The notes: generated by a model from the sequence alone, not told the origin. DNA of 64,000 nt from Mycolicibacterium palauense (GCF_002592005.1 NZ_NVQF01000012.1:1-64000), one strand, 5' to 3'; shown: positions 16,870-26,175, numbered from the stretch's first letter. A program made the numbers and translations.

Positions 16870-18984
16870 TCAGGCTGGTACCGGTCCCGCGAGCGCGATC
16901 CGCACCAGCCTTCCCTGGTCACCCGTGTCGTACACCAGCTGGTACAGGTTCCCGTCGGGTCCCTGGGCCAGCACCACGGTGGGGCCGGCGTCCGGGTCGA
17001 AGGTCTGCGGATCACCGCACATCGTCAGGGCGGCGTCGCAGGTAAGCACCTTGATCCAGCCCTGCACCTCGTCGGCGATGAACACCTTGTCCTGATAGCC
17101 CACGCCGAGCTGGCCGCCGGTGTAGAGCAGCCCCGCGGTGATGGCCGCCCCGGCGCCGCGGGGATAGGTGTAGATCGGGTCGGTCTGGCCGGCGCAGTCG
17201 CTGGTGCACAGGCCCTCGGAGTCGGGCCAGCCGTAGTTGCCGCCCGCGGTCACCAGGTTCAGCTCCTCGAACAGCGACTGGCCGACGTCGGCGACCAACA
17301 GATCGCCGTCGGCGGTGAACGACATCCGGAACGGGTTGCGCAGCCCGTAGGCCCAGATCAGCGGGTGCGCCCCCGGCCCGAAGTCGGGGTTGTCCGACGG
17401 GACGGTGCCGTCGGGGTTGATCCGCAGGATCTTGCCGTAGACGTTGGTCAGGTCCTGTCCGTTGGGCGCGTAGAGGTCGTCGCCCTTGCCCCAGTAGAGC
17501 TTGCCGTCCGGGCCGAACGCCAGCCCGCCGCCGCGGTGATAGAGCGCCACGGTGTCCGGGGTTTCGTAGAGCACCATCTCCGAGTCCGGGGCGGCGGTGT
17601 CGCCGACGACGGTCAGCCGCGACAGCCGGTCGTGGATCTCGGCGGTGGTGTAGGCGACGTAGAGGTATCCGTTGTCGCTGAACTGCGGGTCCAGGGTCAT
17701 CCCGCTGATGCCGCGCTCGAAGGCGTTGTTGACCGACAGCGTGATCAGGGGCTGGTCGAGCACGGTGCCGTTGTCGACGATCTTGATCGCACCGGTCTTC
17801 TCGGCGAGCAGGACCCGCCCGTCGGGCAGGAACCGGAAGTCCACCGGCTGGTGCAGACCGGCGGCGACGACCGTCCGCTGCGATCCGATGAACACGGTCT
17901 CGGTCGTCTTGTGGCCGCGGTTGCCGAGCAGGCCGAAGGTGAACAGGCTGATCAGTCCCTGGACACCGTGGATGTGGAACCCGCTGCGGGCGTCGCTGAC
18001 CGTCACGATGAAGCTGTCCTGGCCCGCGTACGTCGGGCCGGGCGTGTAGACGAAGGATCCGTCGCTGTCGATGTCGACCGTGCCGTTGGCGGGCTTGGTT
18101 GCGGTGTACCTCAGCGTCGAGGAATCGGGGTCGACGGGGTGCAGGCTGCCGAGGATCGTGTCGCCGACGGGGATGTCCTCCGAGGGATCGTGGCTGAGTG
18201 TCGGTGTCACGTTGTTGAAGAACGCGTTCACCGGGGCAGCGGCGGTCGAGCTGTCCGCGGCCTCGGCCGGGGGGTCGACCGTGCTCGCGGCCGGGGACGT
18301 GGTTGATACGCGTTGTGTCCGTTGGGGTTCGGCGACCGCGGGGTCGGCCTCGTCATCGGCGCCGATATCGGTGCCGATGACGGGTTGGACGTCCTCCAGT
18401 GGTGCGGGATCCACCTCGGAGGAGTCGGCATCGAGGGACTCGTCGACGGCTTCCTCGACCTCGGCGTCGGCCTTGATGTCAACCTCGACCTCGTCGACCC
18501 CAGCCTCGTCGACCCCAGCCTCGTCGACCTCAACGTCGTCGGACTCGGCCTCCTCGGCCTCGGCGTCGTCGACGGCAGCCTCCATGGCCGCCTCGACATC
18601 GGCGTCGGTGTCGGATTCCGCGTCGGTGCCTGTGCCGGTCCCGGAGTCCCTATCGGAGTCCGTGTCGGCATCGCTGCCGTCCGACGCGACGTCAGCGGCA
18701 CCCCTCGACGCCGCAGACGTTGCGGAGTCCACGGACGATGTGGACGCCGAGGACACCGACGCCGACACCGAGGACGCCTTCGAGGATGACCCGCCGCCGG
18801 CCCTCGACGTGCTCGCCGCCGACGTCGAGCCACCCCCCGCCGAGGAGTCGGACGCGTCCGCGGAGGCCACCGCCGTCCCACTGGCGATCGCCGCGCCGAC
18901 CCCCAGCGCGAACGCCAGTCCGCCGACCCGTCCGACATAGCGCGCGTACCCGGCCGAATCCGTCGCCGCTGCCGATTTCCCCAT
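16870..18984 (-). CDS. Secreted PQQ-type sugar dehydrogenase with acidic linker and cadherin-like domain
   Basis: 704 aa. A signal peptide (about 1-40, LAFALGVGAAIASGTAVASA) leads into a long low-complexity Ser/Ala then Asp/Glu region (about 40-235). Next is a cadherin/VCBS-like beta domain (about 270-345, HDPSEDIPVGDTILGSLHPV...GSFVYTPGPTYAGQDSF). The C-terminal six-bladed glucose/sorbosone-dehydrogenase domain (about 380-695) contains LPDGRVLLAEKTG, GLAFGPDGKLYWG and AYGLRNPFRMSF. PQQ-dependent oxidation of an extracellular sugar is inferred from the fold. ATG 18984 has AAAGGGGG upstream. The Asp/Glu tract contains near-perfect short repeats (VDEAGVDEAGVDE), which may expand or contract. 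Confidence 0.75.
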   Translation of the reverse strand: MGKSAAATDSAGYARYVGRVGGLAFALGVGAAIASGTAVASADASDSSAGGGSTSAASTSRAGGGSSSKASSVSASVSSASTSSVDSATSAASRGAADVASDGSDADTDSDRDSGTGTGTDAESDTDADVEAAMEAAVDDAEAEEAESDDVEVDEAGVDEAGVDEVEVDIKADAEVEEAVDESLDADSSEVDPAPLEDVQPVIGTDIGADDEADPAVAEPQRTQRVSTTSPAASTVDPPAEAADSSTAAAPVNAFFNNVTPTLSHDPSEDIPVGDTILGSLHPVDPDSSTLRYTATKPANGTVDIDSDGSFVYTPGPTYAGQDSFIVTVSDARSGFHIHGVQGLISLFTFGLLGNRGHKTTETVFIGSQRTVVAAGLHQPVDFRFLPDGRVLLAEKTGAIKIVDNGTVLDQPLITLSVNNAFERGISGMTLDPQFSDNGYLYVAYTTAEIHDRLSRLTVVGDTAAPDSEMVLYETPDTVALYHRGGGLAFGPDGKLYWGKGDDLYAPNGQDLTNVYGKILRINPDGTVPSDNPDFGPGAHPLIWAYGLRNPFRMSFTADGDLLVADVGQSLFEELNLVTAGGNYGWPDSEGLCTSDCAGQTDPIYTYPRGAGAAITAGLLYTGGQLGVGYQDKVFIADEVQGWIKVLTCDAALTMCGDPQTFDPDAGPTVVLAQGPDGNLYQLVYDTGDQGRLVRIALAGPVPA

Positions 18985-19224
18985 GTCACGCCCCCTTTTT
19001 ACGAGGCGACCCGTGACCCCCCGGCGCGGCCGCCCTCTGGGGGGCACTCTATGCCCCGAGTTTGCCGGCCACGTCGTTTCCAGACCAGCGGTCACAAACT
19101 CGCGAACCAGCCGCTGCGGACACGCTCTGGGGAGGTCGAGGCAACCTCGACGGCCGCGGGGGTTGGGCACAGACGTGTTGACTCCGAGGTCGCGCGTGGC
19201 GCCAACCCCCGCTACTCCAGGGGG

Positions 19225-19464
19225 TCAGATTTGGTGGTTTTGCCACCCCTGGTGCTGCCACTGGATCTCGGGTCGCAGATTGTTCAGGTTGTTCAGATCA
19301 TGATTGAACGGCTGAACCTGTGCGACCTGCCCGAGACCATTGCCGATCTCCGGTGCGGCGTTGCTGGTGGCAGCCAAACCGACCGCGGCAGAGCCCGCGA
19401 TGGCCAGAGCCGCCGCCGGAACGGCGACGTAGCGGCTCACCCGACGGGTGAATGCGTTGGACAT
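19225..19464 (-). CDS. Small secreted protein, 79 aa
   Basis: N-terminal signal peptide with a basic start and hydrophobic core (RRVSRYVAVPAAALAIAGSA) and a likely cleavage after SNA-A near residue 37. The mature part is only about 42 residues and is rich in Asn, Gln and His (PFNHDLNNLNNLRPEIQWQH). A strong ribosome-binding site GGGAGGG precedes ATG 19464. This is a mycobacterial small-exported-protein type without a known function. Confidence 0.7.
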   Translation of the reverse strand: MSNAFTRRVSRYVAVPAAALAIAGSAAVGLAATSNAAPEIGNGLGQVAQVQPFNHDLNNLNNLRPEIQWQHQGWQNHQI

Positions 19465-19585
19465 GATTTCCCTCCCACAAGCGGTGCGTTTCAGGTTGTC
19501 GGCGCCATACCGGCACGATCAAAGTGTGCCGACCTCACCACCGATTCGGCATCGGCCGATCGGCCGGTAGTCGGGACGACATCGT

Positions 19586-19605
19586 TGTCCCCCGGCCGGG
19601 GGACA
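19586..19605. repeat. 20-bp perfect palindrome upstream of an MFS gene
   Basis: TGTCCCCCGGCCGGGGGACA is self-complementary over all 20 bases. It lies in the 322-bp gene-free stretch 19465-19786 between two divergent genes, 182 bp before the MFS start. A smaller inverted repeat (CGGCAC/GTGCCG, 19511-19531) lies nearer the small secreted gene. It may be an operator or a cruciform-prone terminator-like element; nothing else was seen in this gap. Confidence 0.5.
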
Positions 19606-19786
19606 CGGACAACGGCCGCGGCGAAGGTTCCCGGCGTCCCGGTGCCGAACGGGCGACTGACGACATCGGGGCTCTGGAGATATCGGGGATCTGGCGCTCG
19701 CCGAATGATCAAACCGCCGTGCCCCCGCACCCCGGCAGATACCGTGGGACCGCACGGAGACGGGCCAGCGATCGGCGGGACGCGCG

Positions 19787-21079
19787 ATGACCGATGTCAG
19801 GCCCCCTCAGCCGGCCCCCACCCCCGGGGGCCCGAGGCTGGGGCGCTCCCTGGGTGCACTCGACGGGCTGAACTTCTTCCTGGCCGACGTGCAGTCGGGG
19901 CTCGGCCCGTTCCTCGGTATCTACCTGCTGACCGTTCCGGGCTGGGATCCCGCCGATATCGGCCTGGTGCTGACCGTCGGTGGACTGGTGGGGTTGGCGG
20001 TGCAGACGCCGATCGGTGCGTTCATCGACAAGACCGTGCACAAGCGCAGCCTGATCGTCGCCGCCGCCGTGGTCACCGCCGTCGGCGCGGTGATGATCAC
20101 CGTCAACCCGAGCTATCCGGTGATCACCGCGGCCCAGGTGGTCACCGGTGTGGCCGGGGCGGTGTTTCCGCCCGCGATCGCCGCGATCGCGCTGGGTCTG
20201 GTCGGCGCGGCGGCCTACACCTACCGCACCGGCCGGATGGCGGCGTTCAACCATGCCGGCAACGTGGTCGGCGCCGTGGTCTTCGGGGTGGCGGGCTATC
20301 TGATCACCATCAAGGCGGGGTTCTGGTTCGCCGCCGCGGTCAGCGTCCTGGTGGTCGTCGTGACGCTGATGATCAACCCCCGGTTGATCGACAACGACGT
20401 CGCCCGGGGACTGACGCCGGGACCGGTCGCCGATCACCGCGTCAAGCGTCCGTCGGGTTTCGGTGTCCTGCTCACCTCGCGCGCGCTGCTGGCGCTGTGC
20501 GCGGCGGCCCTGCTCTGGCAGCTGGCCAACGGCGCCATGCTGCCGCTGACCGGCCAGGAGCTCGCGCTGGAGAACGTCAAGCAGGGCACCGTCTATCAGG
20601 CGGCGCTGATCATCGTCGCGCAGCTGGTGATGATCCCGATGGCGATGATGATCGCGCGGCACGGCAAGGACTGGGGGCGCAAGCCGATCTTCCTGGCGGC
20701 CTTCATCGTTCTGCCCATCCGCGGGATCATGTTCACCTGGTGGGACCAGCCCTACTACATCATCTCGGTTCAGATCCTCGACGGGATCGGCGCCGGGATC
20801 TTCGGTGCGATGTTCATCCTGGTGATCGCCGACCTGACCCGGGGCACGGGCCATTTCAACCTGGCGCTGGGCGCGGCCACCACCATCCAGGGCATCGGCG
20901 CCGCGCTCAGCCCCACCCTGGCCGGGTTCGTCGCGGTCGCGGCGGGATTCCACGTCTCGCTGTTCGTGCTGTCGGGCATCGCGGTCCTGGCGCTCGTCGT
21001 GTTCGTTCTCGGCGTGCCCGAGACCGCGGGCATACCCGACACCGTCGCGGGCGAAGCGCCACGGCCCCCCGGGCCCTGA
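19787..21079 (+). CDS. MFS transporter, 12-helix type
   Basis: 430 aa with about 12 hydrophobic segments, a Pro-rich cytoplasmic N-terminus and a motif A-like loop IGAFIDKTVHKRSL between helices 2 and 3. The start of helix 1 (LGALDGLNFFLADVQSGLGPFLGIYL) is characteristic of a subgroup found beside stress genes in actinobacteria and proteobacteria. The substrate is unknown. The gene stands alone, with a 20-bp palindrome 182 bp upstream. Confidence 0.75.
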   Translation: MTDVRPPQPAPTPGGPRLGRSLGALDGLNFFLADVQSGLGPFLGIYLLTVPGWDPADIGLVLTVGGLVGLAVQTPIGAFIDKTVHKRSLIVAAAVVTAVGAVMITVNPSYPVITAAQVVTGVAGAVFPPAIAAIALGLVGAAAYTYRTGRMAAFNHAGNVVGAVVFGVAGYLITIKAGFWFAAAVSVLVVVVTLMINPRLIDNDVARGLTPGPVADHRVKRPSGFGVLLTSRALLALCAAALLWQLANGAMLPLTGQELALENVKQGTVYQAALIIVAQLVMIPMAMMIARHGKDWGRKPIFLAAFIVLPIRGIMFTWWDQPYYIISVQILDGIGAGIFGAMFILVIADLTRGTGHFNLALGAATTIQGIGAALSPTLAGFVAVAAGFHVSLFVLSGIAVLALVVFVLGVPETAGIPDTVAGEAPRPPGP

Positions 21080-21278
21080 CCCGCACCGGGACGTCGCCGC
21101 CGTCTTACCGGCAGAGACTGCACATTCTGCGGGACCTCACAGCAGATTCGCAGCGCATCCGGCGGGTGGCGGAGTACGGCTCGTAGGTGGGGACGTCACC
21201 GCGGGGACCGCGGCGGTCCGACTGTCGCGGCAGCCTCCGGTCGCCGGCGTGCCGACGCGTCGATCGAGAAGAGGGCAC

Positions 21279-22196
21279 ATGAACATCGGCAGGCACAGAA
21301 TCAGACGATGGCAGGCCGTGGTCGTCGGCGGGTCCGCCTTGGTCCTGACCGTGGCCAGTTGCGCCTCCGACTCGACCCAGTCGTCCTCGACGTCGACCTC
21401 CGCGCCGGCGGACACCACGACCACCACCGTCTCCGAGGCGGCGGCCGCCCCCGTCACCGTGCAGCTCAACCGGGAACCCTCCGGCACCGCGACGCTGAGC
21501 TGGGACCCCGATTCCAGGATGGTCAGCGCCACGCTGCACATGCAGGGTTTCACCCCGGGCAGCAGCCACGCCATGCACATCCACGAGGGCGGGTGCGCCA
21601 GCCCGGGCAAGGTGCTGGTGCCGTTCCCCGACGTGACGGCCAACGAGAGCGGGGCGATCGACACGACGGTCACCAGCTCCCAGCCGGCTCCCGACGGCCT
21701 GGCCGGCGGCACCCTGCTGAACATCCACCTGGCCCCGTCGGACCAGCTGGGCAGCCCGGATTCGCTGGGCTTCACGTCGATCTCGTGTTCGGACATCACC
21801 CCCGCCGCGGCACCGGCGTCCACGGAGCTGACCATGACGGCACCACCGTCGGGTCCGCAGCCGGAGGGGTCGGCGACGCTCGCGTTCGACCCCGGCGCCA
21901 GGACGCTCACCGTGTCCGTCACCGCGAACGGCCTCGCCGCGGGAAGCGACCACGCCGAGCACATCCACCTCGACTCGTGTAGCGCCCAGGGCGCCGTCCA
22001 CTTCCCCCTCAACGACCTGGTCGCCTCGGCCGACGGCACCGCGGAGGCCACCACGGTGATCCCGAACGTCGACCAGGCACCGCCGGACTCCGGCTGGTAC
22101 GTCAACGTCCACCTCGGGTCGGCCACCCAGATCGAGCAGGACGGCAACCCGACCCTGTACTTCCAGCCGATCCTGTGTGGAGACGTCGGCCAGTAG
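21279..22196 (+). CDS. Lipoprotein with two CHRD-like domains
   Basis: 305 aa. A signal peptide ends in a lipobox (LVLTVASC), with Cys near residue 28 the lipidation site; a Ser/Thr-rich linker (30-60) follows. Two copies of a beta-rich domain (about 65-180 and 190-300) each contain the CHRD-type signature: SHAMHIHEGGCASPG in the first and DHAEHIHLDSCSAQG in the second, with paired His and Cys that could bind a metal. It is presumably anchored on the outer face of the cell membrane. ATG 21279 is preceded by GAAGAGGG. The internal duplication is visible in the protein; function unknown. Confidence 0.7.
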   Translation: MNIGRHRIRRWQAVVVGGSALVLTVASCASDSTQSSSTSTSAPADTTTTTVSEAAAAPVTVQLNREPSGTATLSWDPDSRMVSATLHMQGFTPGSSHAMHIHEGGCASPGKVLVPFPDVTANESGAIDTTVTSSQPAPDGLAGGTLLNIHLAPSDQLGSPDSLGFTSISCSDITPAAAPASTELTMTAPPSGPQPEGSATLAFDPGARTLTVSVTANGLAAGSDHAEHIHLDSCSAQGAVHFPLNDLVASADGTAEATTVIPNVDQAPPDSGWYVNVHLGSATQIEQDGNPTLYFQPILCGDVGQ

Positions 22197-22224
22197 CCGA
22201 TGCGGGCCAGGATGCCTGCCCGCC

Positions 22225-22605
22225 CTACAGGGGACTGGCCGCCGGTGCGGTGTCGGAGTCGGCGTCGGAGTCGCGGCGCTGCCACGGCCACCGGCCGGTC
22301 ATCTCCACCTCCAGCGAGAAACTCAGGAACGTTCTGATCGCCACGATCCCGGCGAGCAGCCCGACGCTCTGCGCGGTCGGCGTGATGGCGACGGTCTTGA
22401 TGATGTCGGCCGCCACCAGGAATTCCAGTCCGAGCAGGATCGCCCGGCCGAGCTGCTCGCGGAAGTCGCGGTAGGCGGTGCCGGTCCCCTTTCGCGCCCG
22501 CGTCACCGCGACGCCGGCGGCGAACGCCCCGCCCAGCGCGATCACGGCGACGCCGACGCCGTCGATCACCGTTCCGACCAACTCGACAGACTCGATGAAG
22601 CTCAT
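22225..22605 (-). CDS. DUF1622 membrane protein
   Basis: 126 aa with three hydrophobic segments (about residues 8-32, 50-72 and 76-96). The DUF1622 hallmark is the loop YRDFREQLGRAILLGLEFLV followed by ADIIKT. The cytoplasmic C-terminus is Asp/Ser-rich. The family is conserved and of unknown function. An in-frame GTG three codons upstream is an alternative start. It is convergent with the CHRD-like lipoprotein gene, 28 bp apart. Confidence 0.75.
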   Translation of the reverse strand: MSFIESVELVGTVIDGVGVAVIALGGAFAAGVAVTRARKGTGTAYRDFREQLGRAILLGLEFLVAADIIKTVAITPTAQSVGLLAGIVAIRTFLSFSLEVEMTGRWPWQRRDSDADSDTAPAASPL

Positions 22606-22665
22606 GCCCGGCACGCTAATCCGCTGCGCCGCGGTTTGGGCCGCGGATCGGGCGCGGCGCCCCGA

Positions 22666-23094
22666 TCAGCCGGCCAGGGCCGAATCCACCCAGCTGCGCA
22701 GCGCCGCCACCGGTGCGGCCCCGGACTGGCGGGCCAGCACCCGCCCGTGATCCATCAGCAGCAGGGTGGGCACGGCACGCACCTCGAAACGCTGCGAGAG
22801 CCCCGGTGCGGTGTCGACGTCGACCTTGACCAGCTTCAGCGTCCCGGCCCGCTCTGCGGCCAGCTGCTCCAGCGCCGGGCTCACCATCCGGCACGGGCCA
22901 CACCAGGTGGCCCACAGATCGACGAGCACCGGCACCGAGGCGGACTCGACGACCTCGGCGAAGTCGCCGTCGCTCGCGGAGGTGATCCATGGCAACCACT
23001 GCCGGCACTTGCCACAACGCGGCTTGCCGGCGCCGCCGGCGGGGACGCGGTTGCGCTGCCCGCAGTGCGGACACGTCACGGTGCTCGATTCCAT
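22666..23094 (-). CDS. Zinc-ribbon thioredoxin (Trx2-like)
   Basis: 142 aa. An N-terminal zinc ribbon (CPHC at about 8-11 and CGKC at about 27-30) precedes a thioredoxin domain with the active site WATWCGPCRM (about 62-71) and the cis-Pro segment RAVPTLLLM. This architecture matches thioredoxin 2 of other bacteria, a cytosolic disulfide reductase linked to oxidative stress. The start is ATG 23094; longer in-frame readings have no family match. No strong ribosome-binding site is visible. Confidence 0.85.
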   Translation of the reverse strand: MESSTVTCPHCGQRNRVPAGGAGKPRCGKCRQWLPWITSASDGDFAEVVESASVPVLVDLWATWCGPCRMVSPALEQLAAERAGTLKLVKVDVDTAPGLSQRFEVRAVPTLLLMDHGRVLARQSGAAPVAALRSWVDSALAG

Positions 23095-23436
23095 GGACCC
23101 ATTCTCGTCGCAGCGGCCCACCCGCGGGGCGGTGTTCGCCATCCCGGCCGCTGACCGGGTGTCCCGCCGGGTGCCCGCCTGGGGTGCTGGCGCGAGGTGC
23201 ACACCACGGTCGTGGTTGCCGGCGGTGGACGCGAAAGCGGCGACCCTGACGTCCATCTCGGCGTAGCACGCCGGAGAGCCCCCCGGGAGGACCCTGCCCG
23301 GGAACCCCACCGCAGAGCCCCGGTGGCTTTGGGCCCCGCCGCCATATCCGGGTGCCCCTTGCGCGGTCGCGGCGGCGGGCGAACCATCGGTATCGGGCGA
23401 CAACCACGCAGACACCGGCAGACGAAGGAGTCCACC
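23095..23436. other. Gene-free intergenic region between divergent thioredoxin and DUF1918 genes
   Basis: 342 bp with long open frames in several phases, none of which resembles a protein family. It probably holds the divergent promoters, but no convincing -35/-10 pair or operator was identified. Confidence 0.5.
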
Positions 23437-23700
23437 ATGAAGGCGACGATCGGTGATTGGCTGGTGGTCAAGAGCGCGACCACGGGCAAGTCCGAGCAGC
23501 GCGGCCTCGTCCTGGAGACCCACGGCGCCGACGGGTCACCGCCGTTTCTGGTGCGCTGGCTCGACAGCGGCCACGAGGCCCTGATGTACCCGGGCCCGGA
23601 CGCCGTCGTGCTCACCGCCGAGGAGATCCGGGAGGCCGACGAGCGGGCCGAGGCGCGGGCGATGGCGGTGCAGGACGTGATCCGCCAGCACCCTCACTGA
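23437..23700 (+). CDS. DUF1918 protein
   Basis: 87 aa. The N-terminal SH3-like barrel (MKATIGDWLVVKS...RGLVLETHG...PFLVRWLDSGHEALMYPGPDA) is the complete DUF1918 domain; a short helical tail (EEIREADERAEARAMAVQDV) follows. GAAGGAG lies 7 nt before ATG 23437, a strong signal. The family is widespread in actinobacteria and of unknown function. Confidence 0.85.
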   Translation: MKATIGDWLVVKSATTGKSEQRGLVLETHGADGSPPFLVRWLDSGHEALMYPGPDAVVLTAEEIREADERAEARAMAVQDVIRQHPH

Positions 23701-23753
23701 TCCGGCACCGAACCGGCACTGAACCGGCACCGATTCGGCGACCGGAGCGCGGA

Positions 23754-25052
23754 TCAGCCCAGCGCGGATGCGTGCAGCTCGCCGAACGCCGTGTCGATCT
23801 CCTCGGCCAGCCCGGCCACCCCGGGCAGGGCGTGCGGGTCGGTGCACAGCCCGATGCCGATGTCACCGGCGCACGAGACCGCCGAGATCCGCAACGCATG
23901 GTGCACCGCCGGCTCCGACGACGAGAACAGGTGGCGCACAGCGCGTCCCGCCACGCCCACCGGGCTCGGCGGGCCCGGGACGTTGGAGATGGCCACCCCG
24001 AACTCCCGCGCGCTGCCGGCCAGCCGCTGCGCGGCGGCACCGACGTGGTGCAGCCGGCCCAGCGCGTGGAAGAGGTCGAACAGCTCCTCGGCGTCGCCCA
24101 GCCGCTTGCGTTTGGCGGTCTCGGCGCGGATCAGATCCAGCCTCCTGAGCGGGTCGGACTCGGCCAGTGGCAGATCGACGTTGATGAAGGAATCCCGGTT
24201 GCCCAGTTCAGCGGCCGACTCGTCGCGGTGGTGCAGGCTGACCGGCACCTGGGCCCGCAACCGGTGCAACGCGGTCCCGCCGGCGCTCAGCCACGCGCGC
24301 AGGCCGCCGGCGACCACGGCGAGCAGAACGTCGTTGACGGTGGCGTGGTCGGGCCGCGTGGCGCCGATCTCCTTGAGCTGCGCCAGTGGCGCCACGGTGA
24401 AGGCGAGTTCGCGGGCCACGCCGACGCGCCGGTCGAACGGCGAGGCCGGGCCGGGCCGCGCGAGTTCGCGCAGCACCGCCTCGGGCATCCGGCGGGCCTC
24501 GGTCAGCCGCGACGGTTCCGGGGCCGTGCGCAGGCCGGCGGCGGGGTGCCCGCGGCGCTCCCCGCGATGATCGAGCTGCCGGTCGAACAACACCGCGTCG
24601 AGGAAGCGCATCCCGGCGATGCCGTCGGCCATCGCGTGGTGGATCCGCACCGCGATCGCCTCGCGGCCGTCGTCGAGCGGCCCGATCACATCGACGGTCC
24701 ACAGCGGCCGTCGACGGTCGAGGTGCTCGGCCATCAACTCACCGACGACACGCCACAACTGCGCGCGGGTGGCCGCCGCCGCGATGCCACGGCGCCGGAC
24801 GTGGGCGGTGATGTCGAACCCGGTGTCGGGCACCCAGCACGGACCGTCGGCACCGTCCACGACGCGCTGGGTGGCCCGGGGCTGGCCGGCGAGGCGTTCG
24901 GCCACCCCGGCGCGCAGTCCGTCCAGGTCCAGGGGCTCGTCACCCGGGTCGAGCAGCACCAGTTTGAGGGTGTGCCCGGTGATGGCCGACGACTCCAACC
25001 CCAGGATGCGCGCGTCGTCCTCGGACAGCTTCTCGCCACCGTCCCCGGCCAT
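23754..25052 (-). CDS. Wax ester synthase/diacylglycerol acyltransferase (WS/DGAT) family protein
   Basis: 432 aa of the actinobacterial WS/DGAT family, which esterifies acyl-CoA to diacylglycerol or fatty alcohol for storage lipid. The catalytic HHxxxDG motif is intact as HHAMADG (138-144). The C-terminal conserved segments are present (GNRDSFINVDLPL; FGVAISNVPGP; VHHALRISAVSCAGDIGIGLCTD). Length is slightly under the usual 450-480. It stands alone, divergent from a small conserved gene across a 136-bp gap that contains a strong hairpin. Confidence 0.85.
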   Translation of the reverse strand: MAGDGGEKLSEDDARILGLESSAITGHTLKLVLLDPGDEPLDLDGLRAGVAERLAGQPRATQRVVDGADGPCWVPDTGFDITAHVRRRGIAAAATRAQLWRVVGELMAEHLDRRRPLWTVDVIGPLDDGREAIAVRIHHAMADGIAGMRFLDAVLFDRQLDHRGERRGHPAAGLRTAPEPSRLTEARRMPEAVLRELARPGPASPFDRRVGVARELAFTVAPLAQLKEIGATRPDHATVNDVLLAVVAGGLRAWLSAGGTALHRLRAQVPVSLHHRDESAAELGNRDSFINVDLPLAESDPLRRLDLIRAETAKRKRLGDAEELFDLFHALGRLHHVGAAAQRLAGSAREFGVAISNVPGPPSPVGVAGRAVRHLFSSSEPAVHHALRISAVSCAGDIGIGLCTDPHALPGVAGLAEEIDTAFGELHASALG

Positions 25053-25080
25053 CGGATCAGTATGCCCGGAACCCGGCCTT

Positions 25081-25106
25081 TGCGGGCTGTCAGGGCACAG
25101 CCCGCA
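25081..25106. repeat. 10-bp-arm inverted repeat in the WS/DGAT divergent gap
   Basis: TGCGGGCTGT (25081-25090) and ACAGCCCGCA (25097-25106) are perfect arms around a 6-nt loop, 29 bp upstream of the WS/DGAT start and about 82 bp upstream of the divergent gene. It may be an operator; neither neighbour is a regulator. Confidence 0.45.
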
Positions 25107-25188
25107 CGGCTATTCGGGATGCCTGTCGTCCGCGGCCGCGACCGTCTGCTTTACGCTGTGGCCGAACCGATCAGCGAAGGAGACGAGG

Positions 25189-25569
25189 ATGGCCTGGTTT
25201 CTCGCCCTGCAGGGCTCGTCCACCGCAAGCCAGCAATCGTCGGCCCACGAACTGCAGGACGGGGTCGACCTCGACCGGCTGGCGCAGGACATGATCGGCG
25301 CCGCGTCGCGCGACGGTGTGGTGGCGGTCCCGGCGATGTTGCCGCAGAACAGCAAGCGTAAACAGCGCGCCACGCTCTACATCCGGCCCGCCGCGTGGGG
25401 CATGTGGACGTTCTATCAACTCTCCGAGGACGACCGGCGCGATCTGGCCAAGGAGAACCCGGTCCTGCACGCCCTCACCCACGCCGCGAACCAGCAGCGC
25501 GCACAGGCCGGCGGGGTGAACCCGCTGGGCGGCCCGCTGCAGCCGGGGAACCGGCCCGGCCGCCCCTGA
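25189..25569 (+). CDS. Conserved hypothetical protein, 126 aa
   Basis: Soluble protein beginning MAWFLALQGSSTASQQSSAH with a central region HELQDGVDLDRLAQDM...KRKQRATLYIRPAAWGMWTF and a Gly/Pro-rich tail. I recognise no named domain. GAAGGAGACGAGG precedes ATG 25189, and a TACGCT -10-like box lies 31 nt upstream, so the start is well supported. Confidence 0.6.
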   Translation: MAWFLALQGSSTASQQSSAHELQDGVDLDRLAQDMIGAASRDGVVAVPAMLPQNSKRKQRATLYIRPAAWGMWTFYQLSEDDRRDLAKENPVLHALTHAANQQRAQAGGVNPLGGPLQPGNRPGRP

Positions 25570-25582
25570 GGCCTACTCCGGT

Positions 25583-25945
25583 TCAGCCGGCGACGACGTC
25601 GCCGTACCGCGGGCAGTAGGTCTGCACCGCGCCGCGCACCAGATCGGCGGCCTGTCCGTCCGCGAGACCGGCGTCGGACAGGCCGGTGATCAGGCCGCTG
25701 CGGATGGCGGCGTCGTCGGCACCCTGCGATACCCCCGCGGCGATGTGGTTGCACATACCCCTGCCCGCTTCGCCCGCGGCCTGGGTCGAACTGAACTTGA
25801 CTCCCAGATGTGTGGCGATGTCGACGAATTGGTCGTCGTCGGTGTCAGCGCCGGCCACGGCCGCCCCGAGCATCGCGGCCACCATCGCGGTGGTGGCGGC
25901 GATCGTCCCGGCGGCCGTGCGCGCCGTCCTGCTCTTCGAGAACAA
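25583..25945 (-). CDS. Secreted DUF732 protein
   Basis: 120 aa. A signal peptide (about 1-33, AAGTIAATTAMVAAMLGAAVAGA) is followed by the DUF732 fold: DDQFVDIATHLGVKF, two cysteines (in GRGMCNHI and QTYCPRYG) that likely form a disulfide, and AAIRSGLITGLSDAGL. The family is mycobacterial, exported and of unknown function. The start codon is TTG 25945, decided by a well-placed AAGGAG 5 nt upstream. Confidence 0.8.
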   Translation of the reverse strand: MFSKSRTARTAAGTIAATTAMVAAMLGAAVAGADTDDDQFVDIATHLGVKFSSTQAAGEAGRGMCNHIAAGVSQGADDAAIRSGLITGLSDAGLADGQAADLVRGAVQTYCPRYGDVVAG

Positions 25946-26175
25946 TGACGCTCCTTGATCGGCTGGCCGCGCTCGAGGCTAACAAGACCCACCCCGGATG
26001 CGGGGCCTCCCCGTCCGCCCGTCACGGAACGGTGTCGATTCGATGCCGATCGGTCTCCGGGCGGCTGTCGCTCCGGCCGGAACCGTACATTCGTGGCACA
26101 GAACGTGTTTCGTCGAGAGCCACAGCGTCAGGACCCGGCGCACGACGACCACGTCCGTTCCCGTCTGGAGGCGTG

